Assembly: GCF_001613265.1 (NCBI RefSeq) | Contig: NZ_BDCA01000039.1 | Coordinates: 1-55,516, forward strand | DNA: 55,516 bases | Direction: 5' to 3' | From: Nocardia vermiculata NBRC 100427 | Lineage (GTDB): Bacteria; Actinomycetota; Actinomycetes; Mycobacteriales; Mycobacteriaceae | In this document: positions 17,201-25,047 of the stretch, piece after piece | Position numbering within the stretch: position 1 is the first letter of the stretch | Layout: every line of letters starts with the position of its first letter | Position numbers and translations under genes: made by a program | Notes under the pieces: generated by a model | The model's input: the letters and a program-made list of their open reading frames with translations, nothing else | Told to the model about the DNA's origin: nothing | The model's database searches: none

Positions 17201-18337
17201 CTCCATATTGCCGGTCGCACCACGGCCGACGCATTCGCCGTTCTCGACCACCATCTGAATACCCCGCGACACCGCCAAGCGCGGCGCGTAGCTGCACAGG
17301 TCGATGATGGTGACACCTTCGTAGCCGGATTCCCGCAGCGAATCCTCTTCGGCTTCGAGCAGACCGCCGTCGACGACGATGACGACGTGCACCAGGTTCT
17401 GATTCGCGGGCTGATTGCGTGAGTAACGAACCCGGTTGTGCAGCAATGGGTTCAGGCCGTCGGCCAGTTCACGGATGGATCCGTAGACCATCCGCTCGGT
17501 GCCGATGCCGTCCTGGGACTCGGGATGCTGGGTGTGTGGCAGCCACTTGGTCCATTCCCACTCCGCGGCGGTGTCCGCCCCACAGACGACGGCCGCCAGT
17601 ACTTGATCGGGGGCCTGAAACATGCACAGCTGCAACAACATCGCGCGCGCCATATCGCGGGCCTGGGCACGATCACCGTTGAGCTGGATGGTGGCGAAAC
17701 CCTTGACCGCAATGGCGGTCGGCAGATCCGGCACCGTGGAATGGGTGCGCACGAACCGGCGCAGCGATACCGCCGCGATGGGTTCGAGTTCCTCCACCGG
17801 CCCGGTCTCCGGGGACACGAGACGGGTGGCAAGGCGCTGACCCCCCAAGCCGATTCGCGCGTGGCAGAAGTCCTTGTCACCGGGCCGCCGTTCCCACATC
17901 CGGCTGGTGCCGGCCAGCATCCAGATCAGGCCCGGCTCGGGATGGCTCCACTCCACCGCGGAACGCTGCTGCGTCGCGGTCTCGTCGACGTCCTTGCGCA
18001 CCTGGTCGAGGTAACGCAGGTAGTCCTTACGGTCCTCGTTCGCTTCCGCGGACTTCTGACCTTTACCGCCCTGACCGGCGAACATGCCGACCATGGAGAA
18101 GATCATCATCATTGGGAACATCATGCTCATCGGGTTGGAGGCGATACCGCCACCACGCGTGAACATCAGGGCCATCATGCCGCCCATACCGACGATCATG
18201 ACCACAGGCATCAGCTTGCTCAGCAGACTGCCCGGGACGGCGCGGGGGATCTCGGGCGGCGGCTGCAGGGTGACTTCGCCACCGGGTGACCGCGGAACCT
18301 CCCGGCGCGCACGCCGCTGGAACCTGACTGTGCTCAT
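14285..18337 (-). CDS. eccC: EccC, fused three-ATPase ESX motor, locus 1
   Basis: 1,350 residues from ATG 18337, preceded by GGGGGAT. A longer in-frame extension is rejected because MSTVRFQRRARREVPRSPGG is the typical EccC N-terminus. Two transmembrane helices lie at ~38-95. Three FtsK/SpoIIIE ATPase domains follow, with Walker A GATGSGKS (485-492), GGPQSGKST (~845) and GDTECGKT (~1149). Domain 1 keeps an Asp-Glu Walker B (VVLDEFSEL); domains 2 and 3 have DG and DD, so domain 1 is probably the main engine. EccCa and EccCb are fused, as in ESX-3/4/5. It drives Esx export through the EccBCDE complex and is divergent from eccD. Confidence 0.95.
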   Translation of the reverse strand: MSTVRFQRRARREVPRSPGGEVTLQPPPEIPRAVPGSLLSKLMPVVMIVGMGGMMALMFTRGGGIASNPMSMMFPMMMIFSMVGMFAGQGGKGQKSAEANEDRKDYLRYLDQVRKDVDETATQQRSAVEWSHPEPGLIWMLAGTSRMWERRPGDKDFCHARIGLGGQRLATRLVSPETGPVEELEPIAAVSLRRFVRTHSTVPDLPTAIAVKGFATIQLNGDRAQARDMARAMLLQLCMFQAPDQVLAAVVCGADTAAEWEWTKWLPHTQHPESQDGIGTERMVYGSIRELADGLNPLLHNRVRYSRNQPANQNLVHVVIVVDGGLLEAEEDSLRESGYEGVTIIDLCSYAPRLAVSRGIQMVVENGECVGRGATGNMERFALIDRISARQGEQVARRLAPFRVAPVQRGGEAVIEENVEVINSWAQLMGLGDIGTFNPETGWKPRYGRERLRVPFGVGADGLPVYLDIKEAAEGGTGPHGLCIGATGSGKSEFLRTLVLSMLATHSPDQLNLVLVDFKGGATFLGLDSAPHVAAVITNLEEEADLVDRMKDALEGEMNRRQEVLRDKGNFANVLEYEKARAAGADLDPLPALFVVLDEFSELLAKHPDFAELFVMIGRLGRSLQVHLLLASQRLEEGKLKGLESHLSYRIGLKTFSANESRQVLGVPDAYNLPSSPGGGYLKTNSGEIQRFQASYVSGAYVGGGPQREVTQAGIVGGEIDINARLFKADHVEFRDSDRIPLPPEPSIVLEEEKSDESAEKVSNLDMLVTRIEGHGRDAHQIWLPPLSEAPTLDQLIQRSVLTGDYGPVASLRAIFGTVDRPREQRRDPMVVDLSGAHGNVAIVGGPQSGKSTALRSLIMGLSMMHTAEQVQFYCLDFGGGTLTALEGLPHVGSVAGRLDVDKVRRTVSEVSTIVRQRELRFRQLGVESMADFRRLRGTDPASSPAAAGAHEDPFGDVFLVVDGFGSIRQDFDALEQPIMNLANQGLSYGVHVMIALNAWREARPALKDQIRSRIELCLGDPMDSDLGRKVAALVPQGRPGRGMTSDAKHMLTALPRTDGNSNPETLGAGVADAVQRIAAATPGRPAPQVRMLPEILHRDDLLHNVLGGWPGQVDQYTKNIQIPIGLNEAELAPVFLNLAEQPHVLIFGDTECGKTNVLRNIIHNIVAANTPENAKLIIGDYRRTLLGVVEGRHVAGYAPSAEMLEAMMRDLTGVLKGRMPGPDITQQQLRDRSWWSGPEVYVIVDDYDLVSTPSGNPLSILTEYLAQAKDIGFHLIIARRSGGASRALYEPLIGRMKDIGTIGLMMSGSRDEGALLGNVRLSEMPPGRGTLVSRAGNSLVQTAWAAPPV

Positions 18338-18376
18338 CCTCGGAAGATCCCCCTTCGGCGGCTGTACTGCGGACTC

Positions 18377-18382
18377 AGTGTA
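18377..18382 (-). promoter_or_regulatory. eccC: Possible -10 element of eccC promoter
   Basis: TACACT on the minus strand, 40 bp upstream of the eccC ATG, matches the -10 consensus at four of six positions. No convincing -35 is seen at 16-18 bp. It lies in the eccC/eccD divergent region, which also contains a GAACTGTAC word shared with the eccB/eccE region. Confidence 0.3.
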
Positions 18383-18496
18383 GAGGCAGCGGCCGACATG
18401 TCGTACAGTTCGAGCAGCATTCTGCACGGAGGCCCTGCGCGACCGCAAACCGGAGCGTATGCGGAAACACGAGGTAGAGACGGAGTTGGGGGAAGC

Positions 18497-19963
18497 GTGA
18501 CGCACGCGCGACTGGACCACATCGAAGAGGATTCGAGCCGCGGAATCGTCCGGGCACCCGATCTGGCACGGGTGACAATTCTGGCCAAGCACACGCAGGT
18601 CGATATGGCTATTCCGGTCGACGTGCCGGTAGCGCTGGTAATCCCCAGTGTCGTCGACATGGTGGCTCAGCACAGCCGCACCAACGATTTCGACAACAGC
18701 GGTGAACAGTTCCAGCCCGCCGAATGGGTGCTGGCCCGGATCGGCCAGCCGCCGTTCTCCAACTCGCTGAGCCTCGGCGAGCAAGGAGTGCGCGACGGCG
18801 AACTGCTGATGCTGGAGAGCGCCGATCATGTGGCGCCCAGTCCGCTGTTCGACGACATCATGTACAACGTCGCGATCGCCGACACCGACCACTTCCGTAG
18901 CTGGTCACCACGGCTCGCGCGCATCACGGGCTCGATCATCGCCGTCTTGACCATGCTCGCCGGATGCGTGGGCCTGCTGGCCGCACCGGATGCGATGCCC
19001 GGCTGGATCACCGGCTCCGTCGCCGCAGTCCTCACCATCCTGCTGGTCGTGGCAGGCACCGTGATGAGCCGGATGTACGGCGATACCGCCTCCGCACTGA
19101 TCTTCGGCGGCTGCGCGCTACCCAGCGCATTCGCCGCCGGGATGCTGCTGGTCCCGGACCATTACGGCTGGGCGAATCTGCTGCTCGGTTCGGTTCTCCT
19201 CGGCGCCACCGCAGTGCTCGCGTGGCGGGTCAGTGGCGTGGGGCTGACGCTGTTCATCGGCGCCACAACGCTTTCCGTTTTCGCGGTACCGGCCGCGCTG
19301 GTCGGATTGGTCACCGACCAGCCGGTCAAGGCGATCGGCGGTGTGGCCGGTGCGCTGGCGCTGGCAGCGCTGTCGATGGCGCCGCGCGTATCGATGCTGC
19401 TGTCGAAACTTCCGTTGCCGCCGGTGCCCTCCCCCGGCACTCCGATCGATCCGACCGAGGAAGACCCCGACGACCACCGCGCGCTGCCCACCATGGATGC
19501 GCTGCGCACGAAATCCGAACGCGCACGGATGTATCTGGCCGGATTGGTCGGTGCGACCACCCTCGTGACCGTCGTCGGCATGCTGACCGCCACCGACCCG
19601 TCGGCCGACAGCCCGTACTGGCCCGGCATCGCTCTGGCCTTGGTCGCCGCAGCGGTACTGATGTTCCGCAGCCGCACCTACGTCAGCGCCGAACTGGCCG
19701 TGACCCTGGTGTCGGGTGGCGCCGCGATCCTGCTGCTGATGATGATCGGCGCCGCCTTCACGGTCGAACAGCCACTCGCGATCTTCGGTGCCGCGATGGT
19801 GATGCTGATCGCCGCGCTGATCCTGGGCATCATCGTGCCGAACCAGTCGGCGACACCGCCGATGCGCCGCGCGGTCGAACTGCTGGAGTACGCCTTCGTG
19901 GCCGCCGTGGTGCCGCTGGTGTTCTGGGTTGCCGAGCTGTACACGCTCGTCCGAGCACTCTGA
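18497..19963 (+). CDS. eccD: EccD, ESX membrane channel component, locus 1
   Basis: 488 residues from GTG 18497, with GGGGGAAG upstream. Upstream in-frame extension to 18398 lies in the divergent promoter region and is not favoured. The N-terminal ~110 residues form the ubiquitin-like (YukD) cytosolic domain. From ~130 on there are about eleven hydrophobic segments, including ITGSIIAVLTMLAGCVGLLA and the last FVAAVVPLVFWVAELYTL. A hydrophilic Pro-rich cytoplasmic loop (~310-345, PVPSPGTPIDPTEEDPDDHR) is characteristic of EccD. It forms the bulk of the inner-membrane ESX complex. It is followed by mycP 7 bp downstream. Confidence 0.92.
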   Translation: MTHARLDHIEEDSSRGIVRAPDLARVTILAKHTQVDMAIPVDVPVALVIPSVVDMVAQHSRTNDFDNSGEQFQPAEWVLARIGQPPFSNSLSLGEQGVRDGELLMLESADHVAPSPLFDDIMYNVAIADTDHFRSWSPRLARITGSIIAVLTMLAGCVGLLAAPDAMPGWITGSVAAVLTILLVVAGTVMSRMYGDTASALIFGGCALPSAFAAGMLLVPDHYGWANLLLGSVLLGATAVLAWRVSGVGLTLFIGATTLSVFAVPAALVGLVTDQPVKAIGGVAGALALAALSMAPRVSMLLSKLPLPPVPSPGTPIDPTEEDPDDHRALPTMDALRTKSERARMYLAGLVGATTLVTVVGMLTATDPSADSPYWPGIALALVAAAVLMFRSRTYVSAELAVTLVSGGAAILLLMMIGAAFTVEQPLAIFGAAMVMLIAALILGIIVPNQSATPPMRRAVELLEYAFVAAVVPLVFWVAELYTLVRAL

Positions 19964-19970
19964 GCCCGGC

Positions 19971-21389
19971 ATGAAGCCGAATACATTCGGGCGCAAGGCG
20001 GTTCGAATCGCAGCTGTCGCCGCGGTGCTGGGATTGAGCGTGTCGACCGGCGCGGGTGCCGCAGTGGCGGACAAGCCGGTCGTGAATCCGGGAGTGTTGC
20101 CGGCCGACGGCACTCCCGCACCACCCGACCAGACGGAGCAACCCCCGAATTCACCCTGCGCCAGCACCAGTACGGGCGGCGACGGGCCCACGGTTCCCAC
20201 CGCCCAGCGCAGTCTCGAACTCGACAAGGCATGGCACTTCGCGCGCGGCGCAGGCCAGTTGGTTGCCGTGATCGATACCGGCGTGGCACCCCATCCGCGT
20301 CTTCCGGGCCTGATCGCCGGGGGCGACTATGTGTCGTCTTCCGACGGGACGAGCGACTGCGATGCCCACGGAACCTTCGTCGCGGGCATCATCGGCGCGA
20401 CCGAGGTCCCCGGGCAGGGCTTTGCGGGTGTTGCGCCACAAGCGCGCATCCTCAGCATCCGTCAGACTTCGAGCTACTTCCAGAAGAAGGGCGCCGGACG
20501 CGACAAACCGCCGGACGCCATGCCCGACGGATACGGCACCACGACCACACTCGCGCAGGCCGTGCGCCACGCCGCAGATATGGGCGCCACGGTCATCAAC
20601 ATGTCCGAGGTCGCGTGCAAGTCGGGAGACCTTCCCGACGCCGCCCTCGGCGCCGCGGTGCGATACGCAGCAGTCGAGAAGAATGTCGTCGTCGTGACCG
20701 CCGCGGGGAACAACGACAAATGCAAGGGCACCAATCCGGTCATCGACCCCCTGGATCCGACCGCCGATCCGTGGTCCAAGGTCAATATGAATGTCTCTCC
20801 GGCCCGATGGGACGACTTCGTCCTTTCGGTGGGCTCGGTCGACGACAACGGTCAGCCCTCGTCGTTCACGGTTCCCGGCCCGTGGGTCGGAGTCGCGGCA
20901 CCCGGTGAGCAACTGACCTCGCTCGATCCGCATTGGGACGATCCGAAAAGCAAGGGCACTGCGGTCGGAAAGGTGGACCAGCAGGGCAAAGTCGAACCCA
21001 TCTCCGGGACCAGTTTCGCCGCACCCTATGTCGCCGGTGTGGCGGCACTGGTACGCGAGCGCTTCCCGCAGCTGAGCGCCATCGATGTCATCAAACGCAT
21101 CGAGGCGACCGCGCATGCTCCCGCCGAGGGGTGGAATCCGTTCGTCGGTTACGGCGCCGTCGATCCGGTCGCCGCTTTGAGCGCACAGGTCCCGAACCAG
21201 CTTCCGCCCAAGCAACCCGCAGCCGCGGTGAGCTTGCAGATGCCGGTACCCGCTCCAGCTCCCGCCGCCGACAACACCTCTCGGAATGTGGCGTTGATCG
21301 GCACCGGCGTCATCGCCGTCCTCGCGGTCCTGGGTTACCTCGCCTCCTTCCCCATCCGCCGTCACTTCGGTGAGCGTGGCGACGGGTAA
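19971..21389 (+). CDS. mycP: Mycosin, ESX subtilisin-like protease, locus 1
   Basis: 472 residues from ATG 19971, 7 bp after eccD. A Sec signal peptide leads to a peptidase S8 domain. The catalytic triad is visible: Asp102 (VIDTGV), His133 (DAHGTF) and Ser348 (GTSFAAPYVAG). A Pro-rich linker and a C-terminal transmembrane helix (NVALIGTGVIAVLAVLGYLA) anchor it outside the membrane. Mycosins stabilise the ESX complex and cut certain substrates. The first ~65 mature residues, with PPDQTEQPP, resemble the N-terminal extension that wraps around the catalytic domain in this family. It ends one base before the convergent PPOX-type gene. Confidence 0.94.
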   Translation: MKPNTFGRKAVRIAAVAAVLGLSVSTGAGAAVADKPVVNPGVLPADGTPAPPDQTEQPPNSPCASTSTGGDGPTVPTAQRSLELDKAWHFARGAGQLVAVIDTGVAPHPRLPGLIAGGDYVSSSDGTSDCDAHGTFVAGIIGATEVPGQGFAGVAPQARILSIRQTSSYFQKKGAGRDKPPDAMPDGYGTTTTLAQAVRHAADMGATVINMSEVACKSGDLPDAALGAAVRYAAVEKNVVVVTAAGNNDKCKGTNPVIDPLDPTADPWSKVNMNVSPARWDDFVLSVGSVDDNGQPSSFTVPGPWVGVAAPGEQLTSLDPHWDDPKSKGTAVGKVDQQGKVEPISGTSFAAPYVAGVAALVRERFPQLSAIDVIKRIEATAHAPAEGWNPFVGYGAVDPVAALSAQVPNQLPPKQPAAAVSLQMPVPAPAPAADNTSRNVALIGTGVIAVLAVLGYLASFPIRRHFGERGDG

Positions 21390-21968
21390 CTACTCGGCTG
21401 GTTCGTCGAAGTGCCAGCGGGTGGCGCCGCCCGGTTCGACCGTGGACAGGGCGGTCGCGGCGCGAGGGACGATGCGGTAGACGTGCCACGGTGGCGGGCC
21501 GGCGGAGGGGGCGCTGAATTCTGCGGTGAGGGCGGTGCCCGAGGTGTCGACACGGCAGGGCCAGCCTTCGGCGGCCCACAGTGCGGCCATTTCGGCGACC
21601 GTGGCCGGGTCGGTGACATGTTCGGCGTGCCCGTCGACGCTGAGGTCGATGGTGTCCAACGCGACGCTCAGGGTGCAGCGCGGGTCCCGGGCGACGTTGC
21701 GGGCTTTGCGGGTTCGCGGTCCGGTTTCGAACCAGAACGCTCCGTCGGCCCACAGCGCCCCGACGGCCGTGACGTGCGGGGTGCCGTCCGGGTTCAGGGT
21801 GGCCAGCCAGCAGGTGTGCCGGTCGGGACCCCCGGCCCCCGGGGCCTGCGGGAATCCGGCGTCCAGGCCGTCGACGACAGCGGACCAGTTCATCGGGTCG
21901 AGCTCGTACAGTTCGGCAAGGTTCGTCGTCTTCATACTGTCGGGACGATATACAGACACCGAATTCAT
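21390..21968 (-). CDS. Pyridoxamine 5'-phosphate oxidase-type flavoprotein
   Basis: 192 residues from ATG 21968, or 181 from ATG 21935; the upper start has a better GGTGGAAC ribosome site. The split-barrel flavin-binding pattern is visible: ATLNPDGTPHVTAVGALW, FWFETGPRTRKARNVARDPRCTLSV, then a C-terminal GPPPWHVYRIVPR. Members of this broad family bind FMN or F420 and include oxidases, reductases and general stress proteins; the substrate cannot be told. It lies inside ESX locus 1 between mycP and eccB, on the opposite strand to mycP, and appears to be an insertion relative to the usual gene order. Confidence 0.82.
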   Translation of the reverse strand: MNSVSVYRPDSMKTTNLAELYELDPMNWSAVVDGLDAGFPQAPGAGGPDRHTCWLATLNPDGTPHVTAVGALWADGAFWFETGPRTRKARNVARDPRCTLSVALDTIDLSVDGHAEHVTDPATVAEMAALWAAEGWPCRVDTSGTALTAEFSAPSAGPPPWHVYRIVPRAATALSTVEPGGATRWHFDEPAE

Positions 21969-22154
21969 CGCCGTTCCACCGCGACCTACAGCTCGCCCGA
22001 TTTGCCGTAGATGACGTATATGACCTGGTTAGCGGTAGGAAATGTCTTCAAGATCGAGACACGTCCGGCCCGCATCCCGCACTATCGTCGGCAGCGGAGG
22101 ACATATCTGCCCGGGTCCTGCGCGCGAGATCGCACGAAGGAGCGGGAAACCTCT

Positions 22155-23429
22155 ATGCCAGTCGCCGGTAGGCAGCGTCTCACCCCCGATCAACGCAATT
22201 CCTTCATCGCCGCACAGCTGGGCTGGACGATGGATGCGTTCGACTACTTCCTGGTGGTCTTCGTCTACGCCGAAATCGCGGCGGACTTCGACATGTCCAA
22301 AGCGGACGTCGCGTTCATCACCACCGCGACGCTGATCATGCGGCCGGTCGGTGCGATGCTGTTCGGACTCTGGGCCGACCGGATCGGCCGGCGCCTCCCG
22401 CTGATGGTGAATGTCGCGTTCTATTCACTGGTCGGGTTCCTGTGCGCGTTCGCGCCGAATTTCACTGTGCTGCTGATTCTTCGGATGCTCTACGGGATCG
22501 GCATGGGCGGCGAATGGGGTCTCGGGGCGGCACTGGCGATGGAGAAGATCCCGGCCGAGCGCCGCGGGTTCTTCTCCGGGCTGCTGCAGGAGGGGTACTC
22601 GTTCGGATATCTGCTCGCCTCGCTGGCATCGCTGCTGGTCACGAACTGGCTCGGACTGTCGTGGCGGTGGCTGTTCGCACTGTCGGTCATTCCGGCGCTG
22701 ATCATCCTGGCAATCCGGACCCGCGTCGGTGAATCGGAGGCGTGGCGGGAGAGCCGCGAACGGATGCGCGTCACCCGGACCTCGCTGCGCGACGTGCTCC
22801 TGAATCCCATGGTGATTCGCCGCTTCGTCTATCTGATCCTGCTGATGACCGCGTTCAACTGGATGAGCCACGGCACCCAGGACATCTATCCGACCTTCCT
22901 GTCCGCGGTCGACAACGGGGGCGCGGGACTGTCCTCGGCGACCGCGAAATGGATTGCGGTGGTGTACAACATCGGCGCGATCATCGGCGGCCTGGTGTTC
23001 GGCAGCCTGTCACAGAAGTACGGCCGCCGGTACACCATCGTCTTCTGCGCACTGCTCGCCTTGCCGATCGTCCCGCTGTTCGCGTATTCGACGGCCGCCG
23101 CGATGCTGTGTCTGGGCTCGTTCCTGATGCAACTGATGGTCCAGGGCGCCTGGGGCGTGATCCCGGCGCACCTCACCGAGCTGTCCCCGGACGCGATTCG
23201 CGGGTTCTATCCCGGAGTGACCTATCAGCTCGGCAACCTGCTGGCCGCGCTCAACCTGCCCATCCAGGAGCGACTGGCCGAAAGCCACGGCTATCCGTTC
23301 GCGCTCACCGTGACCATCGTTCCGGTGCTGATCATCGTCGCATTCCTCACCCTGATCGGTAAGGAGGCCAAGGGGGTTCGGTTCGGCTCGCAGGCTTCCG
23401 AGCCCGCGAGCCGAACCGCGTCGACTTAG
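22155..23429 (+). CDS. MFS transporter, possible sialate/lactate-type symporter
   Basis: 424 residues from ATG 22155, with GAAGGAG a few bases upstream. About twelve transmembrane helices are visible. The MFS loop 2-3 motif reads GLWADRIGRRLP and the second-half copy FGSLSQKYGRR. GWTMDAFDYFLV in helix 1 and MSHGTQDIYPTFL in the middle are typical of the sialate/lactate (SHS) type of proton symporter. The substrate is probably an organic anion, but this is an inference. Its stop overlaps the stop of convergent eccB by 2 bases. Nothing ties it to secretion; it sits with the PPOX gene as an apparent cargo pair in ESX locus 1. Confidence 0.85.
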   Translation: MPVAGRQRLTPDQRNSFIAAQLGWTMDAFDYFLVVFVYAEIAADFDMSKADVAFITTATLIMRPVGAMLFGLWADRIGRRLPLMVNVAFYSLVGFLCAFAPNFTVLLILRMLYGIGMGGEWGLGAALAMEKIPAERRGFFSGLLQEGYSFGYLLASLASLLVTNWLGLSWRWLFALSVIPALIILAIRTRVGESEAWRESRERMRVTRTSLRDVLLNPMVIRRFVYLILLMTAFNWMSHGTQDIYPTFLSAVDNGGAGLSSATAKWIAVVYNIGAIIGGLVFGSLSQKYGRRYTIVFCALLALPIVPLFAYSTAAAMLCLGSFLMQLMVQGAWGVIPAHLTELSPDAIRGFYPGVTYQLGNLLAALNLPIQERLAESHGYPFALTVTIVPVLIIVAFLTLIGKEAKGVRFGSQASEPASRTAST

Positions 23430-24934
23430 TTGGCCGGCTGCTGGGCCGACTGATCCTGCTTGGACCGCACCAGCGTGTCGGCCGGTTCCGGGTCCGGTGC
23501 TACACCGTCGTGGGCGACCATGGCGGCTTCGCGGCCAAGCGTCGGGCCCGCGGCCAGCAGGCCGACGATCTGGTACGGGGCGAGCTCGGGTGTGGCCTTC
23601 TCCGCATCCATACCGAGTGCCTTCTGCGCCTCGCCGTCCTTGATGCCGTAGCGCACTCCGGTATCGGCGACAAAGAACATGCTGTCGCGACGCTGACTGT
23701 CGGTCTCGATTCCGGTGGTCTGCACGAAGTATCCGTGACCCGGGGTCGAGTAGAACGCGTCCACATTCGAGGCGGACCCGTCGGCCTGTGCGAGCGGTGT
23801 GGTCTGTTTGTTGTCCGGGATGGGCAGCGCACTTCCGGCCAGCACAGACAGTTCCGCGCGCTTACTGCCGTCGGACTTGTCGGAGGCACCGGCCAGCGGC
23901 TTCCACGACAGGCAGCCGACCGGCCGGTCCTTCGGATTCACGATGGTCGGCGCCTTCGTCGGATACTGCTGCACCGCAAGCTCGTTCGACACCGCCGCCT
24001 GGGTGCTGTCGAACTGACTGATCTCCGGATTCTGGGACGCGGTGGGGTTGGAGTTGCGGATGATATCCGCGGTCAGCGGTGAGATCGGCTGCAGACCGTC
24101 GCGCAACACCACGTAGTACTGGTCCTTGGTGTCGACGTGCACCACGTCACCGATGCGGTGATTGTTCAGTGAATAGGTCGGAGTACCACCGGGATCGGTG
24201 ATCCGTGGCGGCACGATCGGCAGCACCTCCGGAATGGAGTTGAGCAGCCCGGCGCTGATCGGTCGTGGCGTCATCCCGCGAATACCGAGCGCCTCGGTGA
24301 CCTTCGGATCGTCCATGTCGACGCGGGCCCGCTGGTTGTCGTAGATCAGGTAGGCCGCATCGCGTCCCTGAACCAGCAGGGCGTCGTTCCCCGGCATCTC
24401 GGCCGCCTTGGTGCCCAGCACCGGATCACCGGCGATCACCGTGGTGGTCATCTCGCTGCTGCCGTCGTTGGTCAGCTCGTCGCAGATCGTCCAGGCACGA
24501 CCGTTACCACCGCCGTCGAAATTCAGCGACGAGGGCGCACCCGGAATACCGATCAGCGCGCCGCGCGGCTTCTTCGACAGCTCGGATTCCTTGATGGACA
24601 CCGCTTTCGCGGGTTCACCGACCGCCAGCCGCGCCGAGGCCAGGTTCAGCGTCGGATGCACCACACCGTCGATCACGGCGTATACCGCGCCGGTGTCCTT
24701 GCCGAGCAGAATCTTGTTGTCGCCGATGGACCCCTGTGGCTTCAGCAGTGCCAGCACTCCGCAACCGGCGAGCGCGACGATCCCCAGGACCAGGCCCGCG
24801 GCATAGGCCCGCGACTGTGAGCGCATCGGATCGTGCAGCATTCGCACGTCCCGGCGCACCAGGGCGTGCTCCATTCGCCGGACCAGGAAGCGATAACCGC
24901 TCACCTGCCAGCGCGTAGTGGGTTTTGAAGGCAT
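23426..24934 (-). CDS. eccB: EccB, ESX core component, locus 1
   Basis: 502 residues from ATG 24934, behind a strong GGGGGAGGA. The start MPSKPTTRWQVSGYRFL aligns with the locus 2 EccB, which rules out longer starts. A short cytosolic segment ending in RMLHDPMR leads to one transmembrane helix (43-64), then a large periplasmic repeat domain. IGDNKILLGKDTGAVYAVIDG and LNLASARL are hallmark EccB motifs. Two Cys in the periplasmic part (TICDEL, GCLSW) probably form the conserved disulfide. Unlike in M. tuberculosis ESX-4, it is inverted relative to mycP and separated from it by two unrelated genes. It is divergent from eccE. Confidence 0.94.
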   Translation of the reverse strand: MPSKPTTRWQVSGYRFLVRRMEHALVRRDVRMLHDPMRSQSRAYAAGLVLGIVALAGCGVLALLKPQGSIGDNKILLGKDTGAVYAVIDGVVHPTLNLASARLAVGEPAKAVSIKESELSKKPRGALIGIPGAPSSLNFDGGGNGRAWTICDELTNDGSSEMTTTVIAGDPVLGTKAAEMPGNDALLVQGRDAAYLIYDNQRARVDMDDPKVTEALGIRGMTPRPISAGLLNSIPEVLPIVPPRITDPGGTPTYSLNNHRIGDVVHVDTKDQYYVVLRDGLQPISPLTADIIRNSNPTASQNPEISQFDSTQAAVSNELAVQQYPTKAPTIVNPKDRPVGCLSWKPLAGASDKSDGSKRAELSVLAGSALPIPDNKQTTPLAQADGSASNVDAFYSTPGHGYFVQTTGIETDSQRRDSMFFVADTGVRYGIKDGEAQKALGMDAEKATPELAPYQIVGLLAAGPTLGREAAMVAHDGVAPDPEPADTLVRSKQDQSAQQPAN

Positions 24935-24974
24935 GAGTCCTCCCCCGAACAGTGCTCGCGTTCGCACAACACAG

Positions 24975-24994
24975 TACAGTTCAGCAGGACTGTA
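24975..24994. promoter_or_regulatory. Inverted repeat in eccB/eccE divergent promoter
   Basis: TACAGT (24975-24980) and ACTGTA (24989-24994) form a perfect 6-bp inverted repeat with an 8-base spacer, midway between the eccB and eccE starts. The left half is part of CAGTACAGTTCAGCAG, which is closely matched by CGTACAGTTCGAGCAG in the eccC/eccD region. It could bind a regulator of both divergent pairs. Confidence 0.4.
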
Positions 24995-25047
24995 GTTCAG
25001 CTCGGCCATCCGCATATGGGCCGACACCGCGTACTTGGGGGACGACG

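Noticed and set aside
18398..18496. Upstream extension of eccD to 18398
   Set aside because: Falls in the eccC/eccD divergent promoter region; GTG 18497 has a good ribosome site and gives the usual EccD length.
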